A stretch of 64,000 nt of DNA from Nostocales cyanobacterium LEGE 11386 (GCA_015207155.1 JADEXK010000003.1:82501-146500); one strand, 5' to 3'; numbered from the stretch's first letter, positions 55,759-63,968 are shown. Notes: a model not told the origin generated them from the letters alone. Program-made: numbers and translations.

Positions 55759-56595
55759 ATGACTAATTATACTCTGCAAGCAAATCGGGAATGGTGGTCA
55801 CAAAAGTGGCTAGAGTTACTAGATTCTTATCGGTTTAAAAAACGTTTAGAACGGGCAAGAAATTATGCTCGTCAGGGTAATGTTTTAAGTATTGAGTTTA
55901 AAGGTGCAAAAGTATTAGCTAGAGTCCAAGGTAGTGAACCTGAACCTTATAAAGTTTCTCTATCGATTGATGCATTTAGTGAAGAAGAGTGGAGTTATGT
56001 AATTGAAACGATGTCCCAAAGGGCTATTTTTGCTGCCAAGCTGTTAGCAGGAGAAATGCCACAAAATATTGAAGAAGTATTCACAGCCAATGGTTTATCG
56101 TTATTTCCTTTTACGTTATCTGATGTTCATAGTAAATGCTCTTGTCCTGATAAAGCAAATCCATGTAAACATGTTGGTGCAGTTTACTATCAGTTAGGCG
56201 ATCGCTTCAGTGAAGACCCGTTTGTACTATTTCAATTACGCGGACGCACCAAAGAGCAAATTATCAGCGATTTACGCCAATTACGGGGTGCTAAAGTTGA
56301 AGTTACTGCACCGGAAATACCTAATGTTCAACAGCCAATTCCTCATCATCAAGAATCTATAAACATTGATTCTTTCTGGCAATATAATGAGCCTTTAGAT
56401 TCTTCTTTAGTAGTAATTGCACCATCAAGTAGTGAAACAATACTCGATGTATTAGGAGCAATTCCTCTAGCGAAAACAGAAGAAAATGTAGTAAATTTAA
56501 CTTCGGGCGATGTGGTGATGAAATATTTAGATACTGTTTACAAAGGGGTGAGTCAGCAAGCCATTTTAGCAGCTATGAATGTGGGAGGAAGTTGA
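55759..56595 (+). CDS. SWIM zinc-finger family protein
   Basis: 278 residues from ATG 55759; codons further upstream lie in an STRR-like noncoding stretch. The SWIM motif C-x-C-x(n)-C-x-H is seen as KCSCPDKANPCKHVGAVYYQ in the middle. The N-terminal part (REWWSQKWLELLDSYRFKKR) is characteristic of SNF2-linked SWIM proteins. SWIM domains bind DNA or protein. The gene follows the SNF2 gene by 89 bp and both are likely expressed together. The C-terminal third, rich in Pro/Ser/Gln linkers then LDVLGAIPLAKTEENVVNL, is of unknown role. Confidence 0.87.
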   Translation: MTNYTLQANREWWSQKWLELLDSYRFKKRLERARNYARQGNVLSIEFKGAKVLARVQGSEPEPYKVSLSIDAFSEEEWSYVIETMSQRAIFAAKLLAGEMPQNIEEVFTANGLSLFPFTLSDVHSKCSCPDKANPCKHVGAVYYQLGDRFSEDPFVLFQLRGRTKEQIISDLRQLRGAKVEVTAPEIPNVQQPIPHHQESINIDSFWQYNEPLDSSLVVIAPSSSETILDVLGAIPLAKTEENVVNLTSGDVVMKYLDTVYKGVSQQAILAAMNVGGS

Positions 56596-56684
56596 GCGAA
56601 GAGACAGACAAAATGTTATGCATAATGCTACAAATTCAGGCAAAAGTCAATGTTATTTAAACGGCATAATCCAGTTAAAACAAC

Positions 56685-56984
56685 ATGGAAATCCAAACCA
56701 GAATTATTTCGGTAGAACTGGCTGATGGGACAAGCATCAAAGTTGAGGCTACACCAATTGGCGATCGCAAAGTTAGTCTTCAAGCTCGACCTTTTCACGA
56801 AGTAACTGCGGCTATTGAATCCCTGACAAAGGAAGTGGCGGAAACATTGCAGAAAGTTAAGCCTGATAAAGCTAGTGTGAAATTTGGTGTAGATATAGGC
56901 ATTGAAGCGGGTAAACTTACACCTTTACTAGTCAAAGGTACTTCCACAGCCAATTTTGAGATTACCTTAGAATGGGGACAATAG
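56685..56984 (+). CDS. Trypsin-co-occurring domain 1 (Trypco1, CU044_2847-like) protein
   Basis: 99 residues, all one domain: an N-terminal strand pair (ISVELADGTSIKVEA), a helix (VTAAIESLTKEVAETLQKV), then the diagnostic KASVKFGVDIGIEAGKLTPL and TANFEITLEW. Trypco1 domains were described computationally as companions of trypsin-like proteases and effector modules in bacterial conflict systems. No protease, STAND ATPase or caspase gene is adjacent; its nearest neighbours are SWIM, MITE copy E and Uma2, with a patatin 1.3 kb away. Function is therefore unassigned. Confidence 0.75.
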   Translation: MEIQTRIISVELADGTSIKVEATPIGDRKVSLQARPFHEVTAAIESLTKEVAETLQKVKPDKASVKFGVDIGIEAGKLTPLLVKGTSTANFEITLEWGQ

Positions 56985-57067
56985 CTGTTTGATTTTGGAG
57001 CAATCCAACTACAGAAGGGCATACTGAAAGTTAAAGCTTGCAAAGAGAACCACCTCTGCTTTAACCT

Positions 57068-57268
57068 GACTTGAGTTCGACAAGTGGAAAAAACCCCTCT
57101 CCAAACCTCTCCCCTGCCAGGAGGAGCCACTGCGTTGCGCGGGTTCCCCGCGTTGTAGCACGTGGCGTTAGAGGCTTTGAAACCTTGATTTTTAGTTGAA
57201 AATCAGGGAGATTTTTGCCCCTCTGGGTGTCGGAGAGGGGTTGGGGTGAGGTTCATCGAATTCACGTT
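57068..57268. mobile_element. MITE-like element, copy E (201 bp, reverse orientation, with nested hairpin module)
   Basis: Ends GACTTGAGTTCGA and TCGAATTCACGTT in opposite orientation to copies A-D. AACCT repeats flank it (57063-57067 and 57269-57273), a likely 5-bp target duplication. The nested hairpin module is at 57126-57166. It fills half of the 401-bp gap between the Trypco1 and Uma2 genes. Confidence 0.75.
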
Positions 57269-57385
57269 AACCTGAGTCTCCAATATGTCTACCATTGTAT
57301 CTGGACTCGACATCAGGCAAATTTTCTGCAACGTAAATAGTGATGAAAATAGGGGGTAACTTCTGAGACTATCAATACCTTAAAT

Positions 57386-58030
57386 TTAGCGACTCATGGC
57401 AAAAATCTGTTCAGCCGTTAGGGGAATGTTCAGAAACAATCTAGAATCAATTCGATCCTGTCCTCGAAACACCTTTGGGGGTAAATACTCTCCATCTTCA
57501 AGTTGGTAGATTGTAATGGTCGGCTGCTTGGGAGAACCAATGAACCGAATACCACCAAAAGCAGCATAGTCTATGATGATGTACTCGAAAACGCCCAAGT
57601 CTTCTCTACGAGACGCTACGCGAACATATTCAGCAAGTTTTGTCAGATAGTCGTCCTTCCAGTTGTTACTTACGACCTCAATGATTCCGGGTGGCGGAAT
57701 ATATGCAGCCGCAGAACCAGAGCTAGTTTTCATTCTCTGCCATTCTTCCCTAGCAAATACGACAATATCGGCTTTTCGGCTTTTTTCTTTTTCTCCTAGT
57801 ACCATCTTGAGCCGAACCTGCTTGGACTGTCGCGATACGTAGGGCAGATCATTTTCTTGGCAGTGATTTTCAAGGTAGGCACACAGCCGCTCGATCAAAT
57901 CTTCATGATTTGCATTTGGTTCTGATAATGGCACGGGAATCCCATCCAATAGCTCAAACTCTCTACCTGAACCATCGTCCCAGGCAAGAAACTCTTCAAA
58001 AGTCAGTGGTTGTGTGACGGTTGCGTACAT
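57386..58030 (-). CDS. Uma2-family nuclease-fold protein
   Basis: 214 residues from ATG 58030 (MYATVTQPLTFEEFLAW), which has GAGGG just upstream; the open frame goes 15 codons further to a TTG. Uma2 motifs: GREFELLDGIPVPLSEPNAN, HEDLIERLCAYLENHC, KADIVVFAREEW (Asp), PGIIEVVSNNWKDDYLTKLA (Glu and Lys). The PD-(D/E)XK site seems intact. Role unknown. It lies between the Trypco1 and patatin genes. Confidence 0.87.
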   Translation of the reverse strand: MYATVTQPLTFEEFLAWDDGSGREFELLDGIPVPLSEPNANHEDLIERLCAYLENHCQENDLPYVSRQSKQVRLKMVLGEKEKSRKADIVVFAREEWQRMKTSSGSAAAYIPPPGIIEVVSNNWKDDYLTKLAEYVRVASRREDLGVFEYIIIDYAAFGGIRFIGSPKQPTITIYQLEDGEYLPPKVFRGQDRIDSRLFLNIPLTAEQIFAMSR

Positions 58031-58239
58031 CGCCCTCGCTCCATTGCTGACGGGTACTTCACTTAATGCTACCAAGATGTACAGCTTTGTTTATGAGTCC
58101 TGGCTGATTTTCCTGCCGTAGCTCGGAAACAACAACTTGAGGTTGGGTAACAGCAGGCGATCGCTCTTAATACACGATGAATTCTCAAGAGAAAATGCTG
58201 ATATTTGGGATTTTATATAGATACACAAGCGTATATTAA

Positions 58240-59421
58240 TTATTGATTAATCTGCAAAAATTCTTGCAATGCAGTTTGCATATTTGGTTGTTTGATATAA
58301 ACTTCTGCTGCTTCAATTAAATTACTAATATTCTCTTGACTCACATCATCAATATCATCACTCAAGCGTTTACCAGTTAAATCTCTATCAAGTTTGAACT
58401 GCAACCGTAAAACTCGCTCTTGAATGATTTGATTAGTAATGTACTCATGAACAGTTGATGAGCCATCAAATAATACACCGATGAGCGGCTGTGCCCACTG
58501 TATCAGCCCCCAACTTTGTGCTTTTTCAAATGGTATTACTCGCGTAAGTTCCCCAGTACCTACAGAAAGGACGCTAATGTCTTCAACTTTCTGACCTAAT
58601 CTTAAGGCTTCAGCAACGGCACAGCTAGAGGGGTTATTAGCAGCAACGCCACCATCAATAGCAGAATAGATCCCTTTAATTGAGTAAGTAGAAGTATGAT
58701 CAGGTATCTTTTCCCATGAGGAATCTATTAAGGCTCGTCGTTTTGCTCCTTCATACTTTTTGATAGTACGAGTTTGACCTGTCCCTGTACCACTGGTGAT
58801 TCTAATTTGTGTGTTTTTATATATATTTTCGATTGAGGATGCTTGCTCACATAAGGTTATAGTGTCCTCAGTTCCACAATTCACTGCTCCATTGATTCTT
58901 TTATCTAGTTTATGTGCCGGGAAAAAAGTTGGAGCAGATGCCGAACAAAGACAGGCTTCCCATAGGGGGACATTGCCATAACTTGCATCTTGATGCCAGC
59001 TTTTAAATATAATTGGCTGGCGTCCAATAGTATCGTAGGCAGCAATTAACAGTAGTGGATCTGCGATATCTAATAGCCTTGTATTACCTAAAGCTTCTTG
59101 GAGGACTTGAGTCAAACCATCCTCGAAAAACTTGGGAGCAGATAAACCATACTTCAGCAGTAAAGGAAGGCGCTGTAGTGAAAAACGGCTTCTGTAAGGG
59201 AAGATAATAGAGCTTTTTTGTGTGTATACATCAATAATGTCTTGGCTACTGCGTCCTGTGGCGATCGCAGCTGCTAAAATTGACCCTGTAGAAGTTCCCG
59301 CAATTAAATCAAAGTACTGATTTAAAGGTTGATTAATTTGCTTCTCGATGTCTGCGAGCATGGTTGCGGCAACCACTCCTCGAATACCCCCACCATCCAG
59401 GCTTAAAATCCGAAAAGGCAT
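58240..59421 (-). CDS. Patatin-like phospholipase with an inserted module
   Basis: 393 residues. The lipid acyl hydrolase core shows the oxyanion loop GGGIRG (10-15), nucleophile S44 in GTSTG, and catalytic D256 in AIDGGVAANNP. Patatins cleave acyl chains of membrane lipids and serve in lipid turnover or as defence effectors (for example CapV). Residues 174-249 are an insertion between SASAPTFFPAHKL and the DGG motif. Its core (IRITSGTGTGQTRTI, then PDHTSTYSI) resembles a small repeat module I associate with phage tail-type proteins. The active-site residues are kept. It diverges from an acetyltransferase gene. Confidence 0.87.
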   Translation of the reverse strand: MPFRILSLDGGGIRGVVAATMLADIEKQINQPLNQYFDLIAGTSTGSILAAAIATGRSSQDIIDVYTQKSSIIFPYRSRFSLQRLPLLLKYGLSAPKFFEDGLTQVLQEALGNTRLLDIADPLLLIAAYDTIGRQPIIFKSWHQDASYGNVPLWEACLCSASAPTFFPAHKLDKRINGAVNCGTEDTITLCEQASSIENIYKNTQIRITSGTGTGQTRTIKKYEGAKRRALIDSSWEKIPDHTSTYSIKGIYSAIDGGVAANNPSSCAVAEALRLGQKVEDISVLSVGTGELTRVIPFEKAQSWGLIQWAQPLIGVLFDGSSTVHEYITNQIIQERVLRLQFKLDRDLTGKRLSDDIDDVSQENISNLIEAAEVYIKQPNMQTALQEFLQINQ

Positions 59422-59669
59422 ATTAAACCAAATCTCCTACAATCTTTTTAAAGTAATATTAAATATTAATTACTTTCATCAACTTACTAAAACTCTGCTT
59501 TTAGGAATTACATTTTTAAATGTCTGCCTCTGAAGAATGCAAAAATTTTAGTATTGCTACTATAGCTTATTCGGTTTATCTTATTTAAAAACCCGTGTAA
59601 ATACTTTTATTAGTTTAATAAATAATAAAATTATTTTGCGTTTCCTAAGTCATCTTGATTTTTATTTGT

Positions 59670-60230
59670 ATGGAAAAAACAGAAAAACAAAAAATGCTAT
59701 CGGGTGAGTTATATCTTGCAGATGATCCTGAATTAGTTGCCGAAAGCAAGCGCGCCAGTCGTCTCCTGCGGACTTACAACGCCACCACAGAAGCAGAAAC
59801 AGCACAAAGAAGACAAATTTTGCAGGAATTATTCGCACAGGTAGGCAAGCAAATAACCATTGTGCCACCTTTTCACTGTGATTATGGCAGCTATATTTAT
59901 ACTGGTAACGGATTGTATATGAACTATGGCTGTGTAATTTTAGACTGTAATAAAGTGGAAATTGGTGAAAATGTCTTGTGCGCTCCTTACGTGCAAATTT
60001 ATGCGGCTTATCATCCCACAGAGCCGGAAATCCGTCTGTCTGGGAGAGAACTTGCTGCCCCAGTTAAAATTGGCAATAATGTTTGGATTGGTGGCAGTGC
60101 TATTATTTGTCCAGGAGTCACAATTGGTGACAATACTACCATTGGTGCTGGTAGTGTAGTTGTTAAAGATATACCCGCCAATGTTGTAGCTGCTGGCAAT
60201 CCTTGCCAGATTATTCGGCATTTGTCCTAA
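59670..60230 (+). CDS. Sugar O-acetyltransferase (maltose/galactoside acetyltransferase-like)
   Basis: 186 residues from ATG 59670; a TTG lies 5 codons upstream. The N-terminal maltose acetyltransferase helical part is KMLSGELYLADDPELVAE, and the C-terminal left-handed beta-helix has hexapeptide turns (VKIGNNVWIGGSAIICPGVT, IGDNTTIGAGSVV). The catalytic His lies in YAAYHPTEPEIR. It transfers acetyl groups from acetyl-CoA to sugar hydroxyls in the cytosol. Full family length. It converges with ccbP, 10 bp apart. Confidence 0.92.
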   Translation: MEKTEKQKMLSGELYLADDPELVAESKRASRLLRTYNATTEAETAQRRQILQELFAQVGKQITIVPPFHCDYGSYIYTGNGLYMNYGCVILDCNKVEIGENVLCAPYVQIYAAYHPTEPEIRLSGRELAAPVKIGNNVWIGGSAIICPGVTIGDNTTIGAGSVVVKDIPANVVAAGNPCQIIRHLS

Positions 60231-60240
60231 ATTTTAACTT

Positions 60241-60621
60241 TTAGAACTTATAACCTCTAGCAATCCAATAGTGCCAGTCTGCGATCGCTTCTTTGGTGTC
60301 ACTGTCCGTATCAATGGCTACTATATCTGATAACTTGGCAGAAAATACGTCTTCATCCTTGCCATCAGGATAAACCACTTCTACAAACATATCTTTTAAG
60401 CACTCATCATCTGGTGCCATTCCCAGCACCTCAACTTGTTTTTCTTCAACAGTAGAGGTTTTGCGTGACTTTTTCTTCAACGTAGCCATAAAAGGCACGT
60501 TCAAAGTATCGTCAAGGTAGTAGTACCAACCCATCGCCCGTTCTTCTTTATCTTCAGCATCGACAATTATCTCTGTTTCAATGCGATGCTCTCGGTTTTC
60601 GTCGCGTTCAACACTAGCCAT
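60241..60621 (-). CDS. ccbP: Calcium-binding protein CcbP-like
   Basis: 126 residues from ATG 60621 (MASVERDENREHRIE); the frame extends upstream into non-conserved DNA. The protein is acidic and carries GWYYYLDDTLNVPFMATL, EVEVLGMAPDDECLKDMF and SDIVAIDTDSDTKEAIADWH, the pattern of CcbP. In Anabaena, CcbP buffers Ca2+ and falls as heterocysts differentiate, partly through cleavage by HetR; this is family knowledge. It follows a Uma2 gene by 59 bp on the same strand. The homology is from memory, not a search. Confidence 0.78.
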   Translation of the reverse strand: MASVERDENREHRIETEIIVDAEDKEERAMGWYYYLDDTLNVPFMATLKKKSRKTSTVEEKQVEVLGMAPDDECLKDMFVEVVYPDGKDEDVFSAKLSDIVAIDTDSDTKEAIADWHYWIARGYKF

Positions 60622-60680
60622 AAGATAAAAGCTTACGTATGATGCACTTTGATATGGTATATCGCTTTGGTGATTGTGTG

Positions 60681-61319
60681 TCAATTTTCTATCTGCTGTT
60701 TTACCCAAGCACGGAATGAGCGAATCATAGGTATTTCGCCAATTTTCAAAGTTTCTTGGATAAAATGAGGAATTTCAGCCGTTATTGGCAAATTTTTAAA
60801 AGTCGGCGACACATCACAAGGAACATATACACCGTCTCGCAACTGGTAAATCTGCATCATAGGTTCGTCATAACGCCAAACCTCTGGAACACCCAAGGCC
60901 AGATAAATGGGAAGTCGGTCAACAGAAGCGCTGGTATAGTCTACCTCAATGACCAAATCAGGTGGTGGGTCTTGGCTTAAGTCAAGATTTTGCTTATGTC
61001 GCATCACCGGTTCATTCTGGATGTAAAAACTCGAATCTGGTTCCACACCCCGCAGTAAATCTTGGCGCTTACAAGTAACTGAACCAGTGCTTTTGAGATT
61101 AAGGTTGAGTTCCTCTGCCAAAATCACAACTAAATTATGGATGAGTCTATTATTATGCTCATGGGGCATTAAAGGAGTCATAATTTCCAGCGTTCCGTGG
61201 TCATAAGCCAGTCGCGTTGCACGATTACCGCCCATTTCTGCCAGAATGGTTTCAAAGGTCTGCCAACTAATGTTTGGCAATAAGACCCGTTGGGAACTAG
61301 TGGGTGAGGTCGTTAGCAT
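60681..61319 (-). CDS. Uma2-family nuclease-fold protein
   Basis: 212 residues. Typical Uma2 motifs: LAYDHGTLEIMTPLMPHEHN, the VEPDSSFYIQNEP acid, LVIEVDYTSASVDRLPIYLA (Glu) and GVPEVWRYDEPMMQIYQL. The Lys position that usually follows the Glu in the EVxxxS motif is less clear than in the other two Uma2 genes of this window, so the site may be degenerate. Function unknown. It lies just upstream of ccbP. Confidence 0.85.
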   Translation of the reverse strand: MLTTSPTSSQRVLLPNISWQTFETILAEMGGNRATRLAYDHGTLEIMTPLMPHEHNNRLIHNLVVILAEELNLNLKSTGSVTCKRQDLLRGVEPDSSFYIQNEPVMRHKQNLDLSQDPPPDLVIEVDYTSASVDRLPIYLALGVPEVWRYDEPMMQIYQLRDGVYVPCDVSPTFKNLPITAEIPHFIQETLKIGEIPMIRSFRAWVKQQIEN

Positions 61320-61383
61320 AGGAGTTCACCTCAGTTTTTCTACCAAGATATCAAGAGAGTAGGGAGTAGGGAGTAGTATTTTT

Positions 61384-61512
61384 TCACTCAGCACTGAGAA
61401 AAGCACTCAGCACTCAGCACGGGCTAAACGCCCCGCTACCGCTCTACGCGCAGCCATGCCCGCAGGGCTTTACAGCACTCAGCACTGAGAAAAGCACTCA
61501 GCACTGAGAAAG
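61384..61512. repeat. STRR run with an embedded GC-rich palindrome, overlapping the hisD 3' end
   Basis: Copies of GCACTCAGCACTGAGAAAA occur at 61384-61420 and 61474-61512. A GC-rich palindrome (61421-61473; GGGCTAAACGCCCC and CGCGCAGCCATGCCCGCAGG) lies between them. The last repeat provides the hisD stop codon. Confidence 0.75.
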
Positions 61513-62784
61513 GCGGATGGAAACACTACCACCATGTGCTGGTAAACCTTCGGCTGCTGCTAGTGTCAGTGCGGCTTGACCGATTGTTTGCAATGCCTGT
61601 TGATTGCATTCCAAATAGGTAATCCGCTTGAGGAAATCATATACACTCAAACCAGAGGCAAAGCGGGCTGAACGGCCAGTAGGCAAAACATGATTTGGCC
61701 CGCCTAAATAATCACCGATCGCTTCTGGGGTGTAACGTCCCAGAAACATACTACCAGCACACTTAATTTGACTGGCAAGTAACTGTGGATGATCTACGCA
61801 CAATTCTACGTGTTCGGGAGCTAACTGATTTAGTAGTGGGATGCTTGCGGCTAAATCGTCAACCAGAATTACTGCGCCATGTTGTTGCCAACTGGCACTA
61901 GCTACTGCTTTTGTGGGTAGGTTGGTGAGAATTTGCTCAATTGCTGCTATGACTTTCTCAGAAAAACTGGCAGAATCGGTAATTAAAATAGATTGAGCGC
62001 TGGGGTCGTGTTCGGCTTGCGATAATAAATCCCAGGCTATCCACTCTGGGTTGTTTTTGTCGTCGGCTACTACCAAAATTTCTGAAGGCCCAGCCACGCT
62101 ATCAATGCCCACAATCCCAAATAATTGCCGTTTGGCTTCGGCAACATAGGCGTTACCTGGGCCGACAATTTTATCTACAGGCACAAGGCTTTCTGTACCA
62201 TAAGCTAATGCGGCGATCGCCTGCGCCCCACCAATACTATAAATTTCTGTTACCCCAGCAATTTGGGCTGCGGCCAGGACTGCGGGATTAATCTCACCGC
62301 GAGGCATGGGTACTGCCATGACAATTCTTTCCACACCCGCAATTTTGGCAGGTAGGGCATTCATCAGTAATGAACTAGGATAGCTGGCGCGTCCTCCGGG
62401 GACATAAATTCCCACTTGGGAGAGCGCAACCCAATTTAATCCTAGTTTCACCCCGGCTGTGTCGGTATAACCAATATCTTGGGGTAGTTGTTTTTGATGA
62501 AAAGACCCGATTCTTTCAGCAGCTAATTCCAGCGCTGCCTTGACATCAGCCGGACATTGTGCTGCATGTTCAGCAATAAAATCTGCGCTCAGATGTAGAG
62601 ATGGGGGACTGTAATGATCAAAACGGTTAGTATATTCCTTAACTGCGGCATCACCGCGCATTTTCACATTAGCAAGAATATCCTGCACCGTTACACTAAC
62701 ATCAACCGTTGCTTCCCGGCGATCGCTCACCAGTGCTTTGAATTTAACGGAAAAATCTTTATCGGTTGTTTTTAGTACTTGCAT
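61498..62784 (-). CDS. hisD: Histidinol dehydrogenase
   Basis: 428 residues. The family signature SEILVVADDKNNPEWIAWDL with AEHDPSAQSILI, the PGGRASYPSSLLMNALPAKI region and the metal-site GSMFLGRYTPEAIGDYLGGP (NH-VLPTG follows) are clear. It makes the last two oxidations to histidine using NAD and zinc. Its C-terminus (SIRLSQC-stop) is produced by the heptamer repeat, but the conserved part ends before it, so activity should be unaffected. It diverges from a small membrane protein gene. Confidence 0.96.
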   Translation of the reverse strand: MQVLKTTDKDFSVKFKALVSDRREATVDVSVTVQDILANVKMRGDAAVKEYTNRFDHYSPPSLHLSADFIAEHAAQCPADVKAALELAAERIGSFHQKQLPQDIGYTDTAGVKLGLNWVALSQVGIYVPGGRASYPSSLLMNALPAKIAGVERIVMAVPMPRGEINPAVLAAAQIAGVTEIYSIGGAQAIAALAYGTESLVPVDKIVGPGNAYVAEAKRQLFGIVGIDSVAGPSEILVVADDKNNPEWIAWDLLSQAEHDPSAQSILITDSASFSEKVIAAIEQILTNLPTKAVASASWQQHGAVILVDDLAASIPLLNQLAPEHVELCVDHPQLLASQIKCAGSMFLGRYTPEAIGDYLGGPNHVLPTGRSARFASGLSVYDFLKRITYLECNQQALQTIGQAALTLAAAEGLPAHGGSVSIRLSQC

Positions 62785-62940
62785 GGACGTATCTCTGGAG
62801 TAATGCAGGTTTTGCAGTAATAATAATTAGTTTAGAGCGCTAGTACCATTTCGCGTAATTATCGCTCACCCTTTCACCTGGAAACTAGCCAAATCTATTT
62901 TGTTATATTAAATATTCTTTAAAAAACTTTATGTTTATTC

Positions 62941-63065
62941 CAGTGAAAAATAACAATCATTACTTTTTGAAGTTATAAATGTGTTTGTAAAAGATAATTG
63001 ATAAGTGTTGTCAAAACAACTTTTGAAGTTACACACTAAAAATACAACACTAAGCAATTATCCTT
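62941..63065. promoter_or_regulatory. Divergent upstream region with direct and inverted repeats
   Basis: Between hisD and the 163-residue membrane protein, ACTTTTTGAAGTTA (about 62962) and ACTTTTGAAGTTA (about 63018) form a direct repeat 56 bp apart. GTTGT-CAAA-ACAAC (about 63007-63020) is an inverted repeat. Either could serve a regulator; none matches a site I can name. Confidence 0.3.
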
Positions 63066-63557
63066 ATGAATGCTATTTCTACAGTTGAATTCAAGCGACC
63101 CACTTGGCAAACTGCCGTTATGTTTGCCTTGGGTTTTTGGCTGAGTGCTAGCTTAGTTTTAGATTGGGTAATTATGCCTAGTCTTTACCTTTCTGGCATG
63201 ATGAGTCAGACAGATTTTGCTACAGCAGGCTATGTGATTTTTTGGAATTTTAATCGCATGGAATTATTGTCTGCGGCTGTAGTTTTGACTGGTGTCCTGG
63301 CTTTGAGCAAAACCAAATCTCGCTGGAATCCTAATGTTATTGTTTTTGCTGTCATACTGCTCGCTATTGCCTTGATGGATACTTATTTCTTAACTCCGCA
63401 AATGTGTGCTGTAGGAACTCATCTCAATTTATTTGCAGCAGCATCCGCAATTCCAGCACAAATGAATTTACTACACAGTGGTTATTTTCTGCTAGAAGTA
63501 GTCAAACTAGTAGCAGGTGGTACACTTTTAAGTTGGTGCTGGCAGCAGCAAGTTTAG
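63066..63557 (+). CDS. Four-helix membrane protein of unknown function
   Basis: 163 residues with four hydrophobic helices at about 18-38, 64-82, 92-108 and 139-160 (VMFALGFWLSASLVLDWVIM, LLSAAVVLTGVLALS, VIVFAVILLAIALMDTYFL, LLEVVKLVAGGTLLSWCW). The layout (W/P-containing first helix, NFNRMELL loop) resembles DUF4149-like proteins, but I cannot assign it firmly. It is a stand-alone gene ending at a strong terminator shared with the convergent TMEM165-like gene. Confidence 0.7.
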   Translation: MNAISTVEFKRPTWQTAVMFALGFWLSASLVLDWVIMPSLYLSGMMSQTDFATAGYVIFWNFNRMELLSAAVVLTGVLALSKTKSRWNPNVIVFAVILLAIALMDTYFLTPQMCAVGTHLNLFAAASAIPAQMNLLHSGYFLLEVVKLVAGGTLLSWCWQQQV

Positions 63558-63607
63558 TGAGAATGTGCAAATGCAGCTGCGGGAATGGCGATTTTTAAGT
63601 TTCATGT

Positions 63608-63652
63608 AAAAAGAAAAAGAAGCCAAGTAACTTTTGGCTTCTTTTTCTTTTT
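63608..63652. terminator. Bidirectional Rho-independent terminator
   Basis: A perfect 19-bp stem (63608-63626 with 63634-63652, GAAGCCAA...TTGGCTTC core) is bounded by A-runs and T-runs, so it works on either strand. It sits between convergent genes. Confidence 0.9.
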
Positions 63653-63674
63653 GTGACGATGTAAGTTACGGTTT

Positions 63675-63968
63675 TTATTCAGAATCCGGCGACGCTTCAT
63701 TGTTAAATAACAGCAAACGTGCGGCGAGGATAGCAAATCCCACAGCCGCGATCGCTTTCAGTAAACGAGTAGGTAATAATTCGGCGACAGCGCCTCCTGC
63801 TAATGCTCCCAAGAGACTTGTGAGTAAAAGTGCGCCAGCCGTACCGAAAAACACTGCACGCGGAGATTGACAACGACCGGAAAGCGCGATCGCAGCTAAC
63901 TGACTTTTGTCGCCTAATTCTGACAAGAAAACTGTAACAAAGCTGAGTCCTAAAAGATGCCAGTCCAT
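63675..63968 (-). CDS. TMEM165/GDT1 family protein, half-size (UPF0016)
   Basis: 97 residues with three hydrophobic helices and the family motif SELGDKSQLAAIAL, whose Glu and Asp form the ion site. GDT1 proteins carry Mn2+ or Ca2+ out of the cytosol or into thylakoids. Full-size forms have two such motifs; this protein has one, so it must pair with itself or with a sister half-protein, which could lie just beyond the right edge of the window. Complete from ATG 63968. Confidence 0.85.
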   Translation of the reverse strand: MDWHLLGLSFVTVFLSELGDKSQLAAIALSGRCQSPRAVFFGTAGALLLTSLLGALAGGAVAELLPTRLLKAIAAVGFAILAARLLLFNNEASPDSE

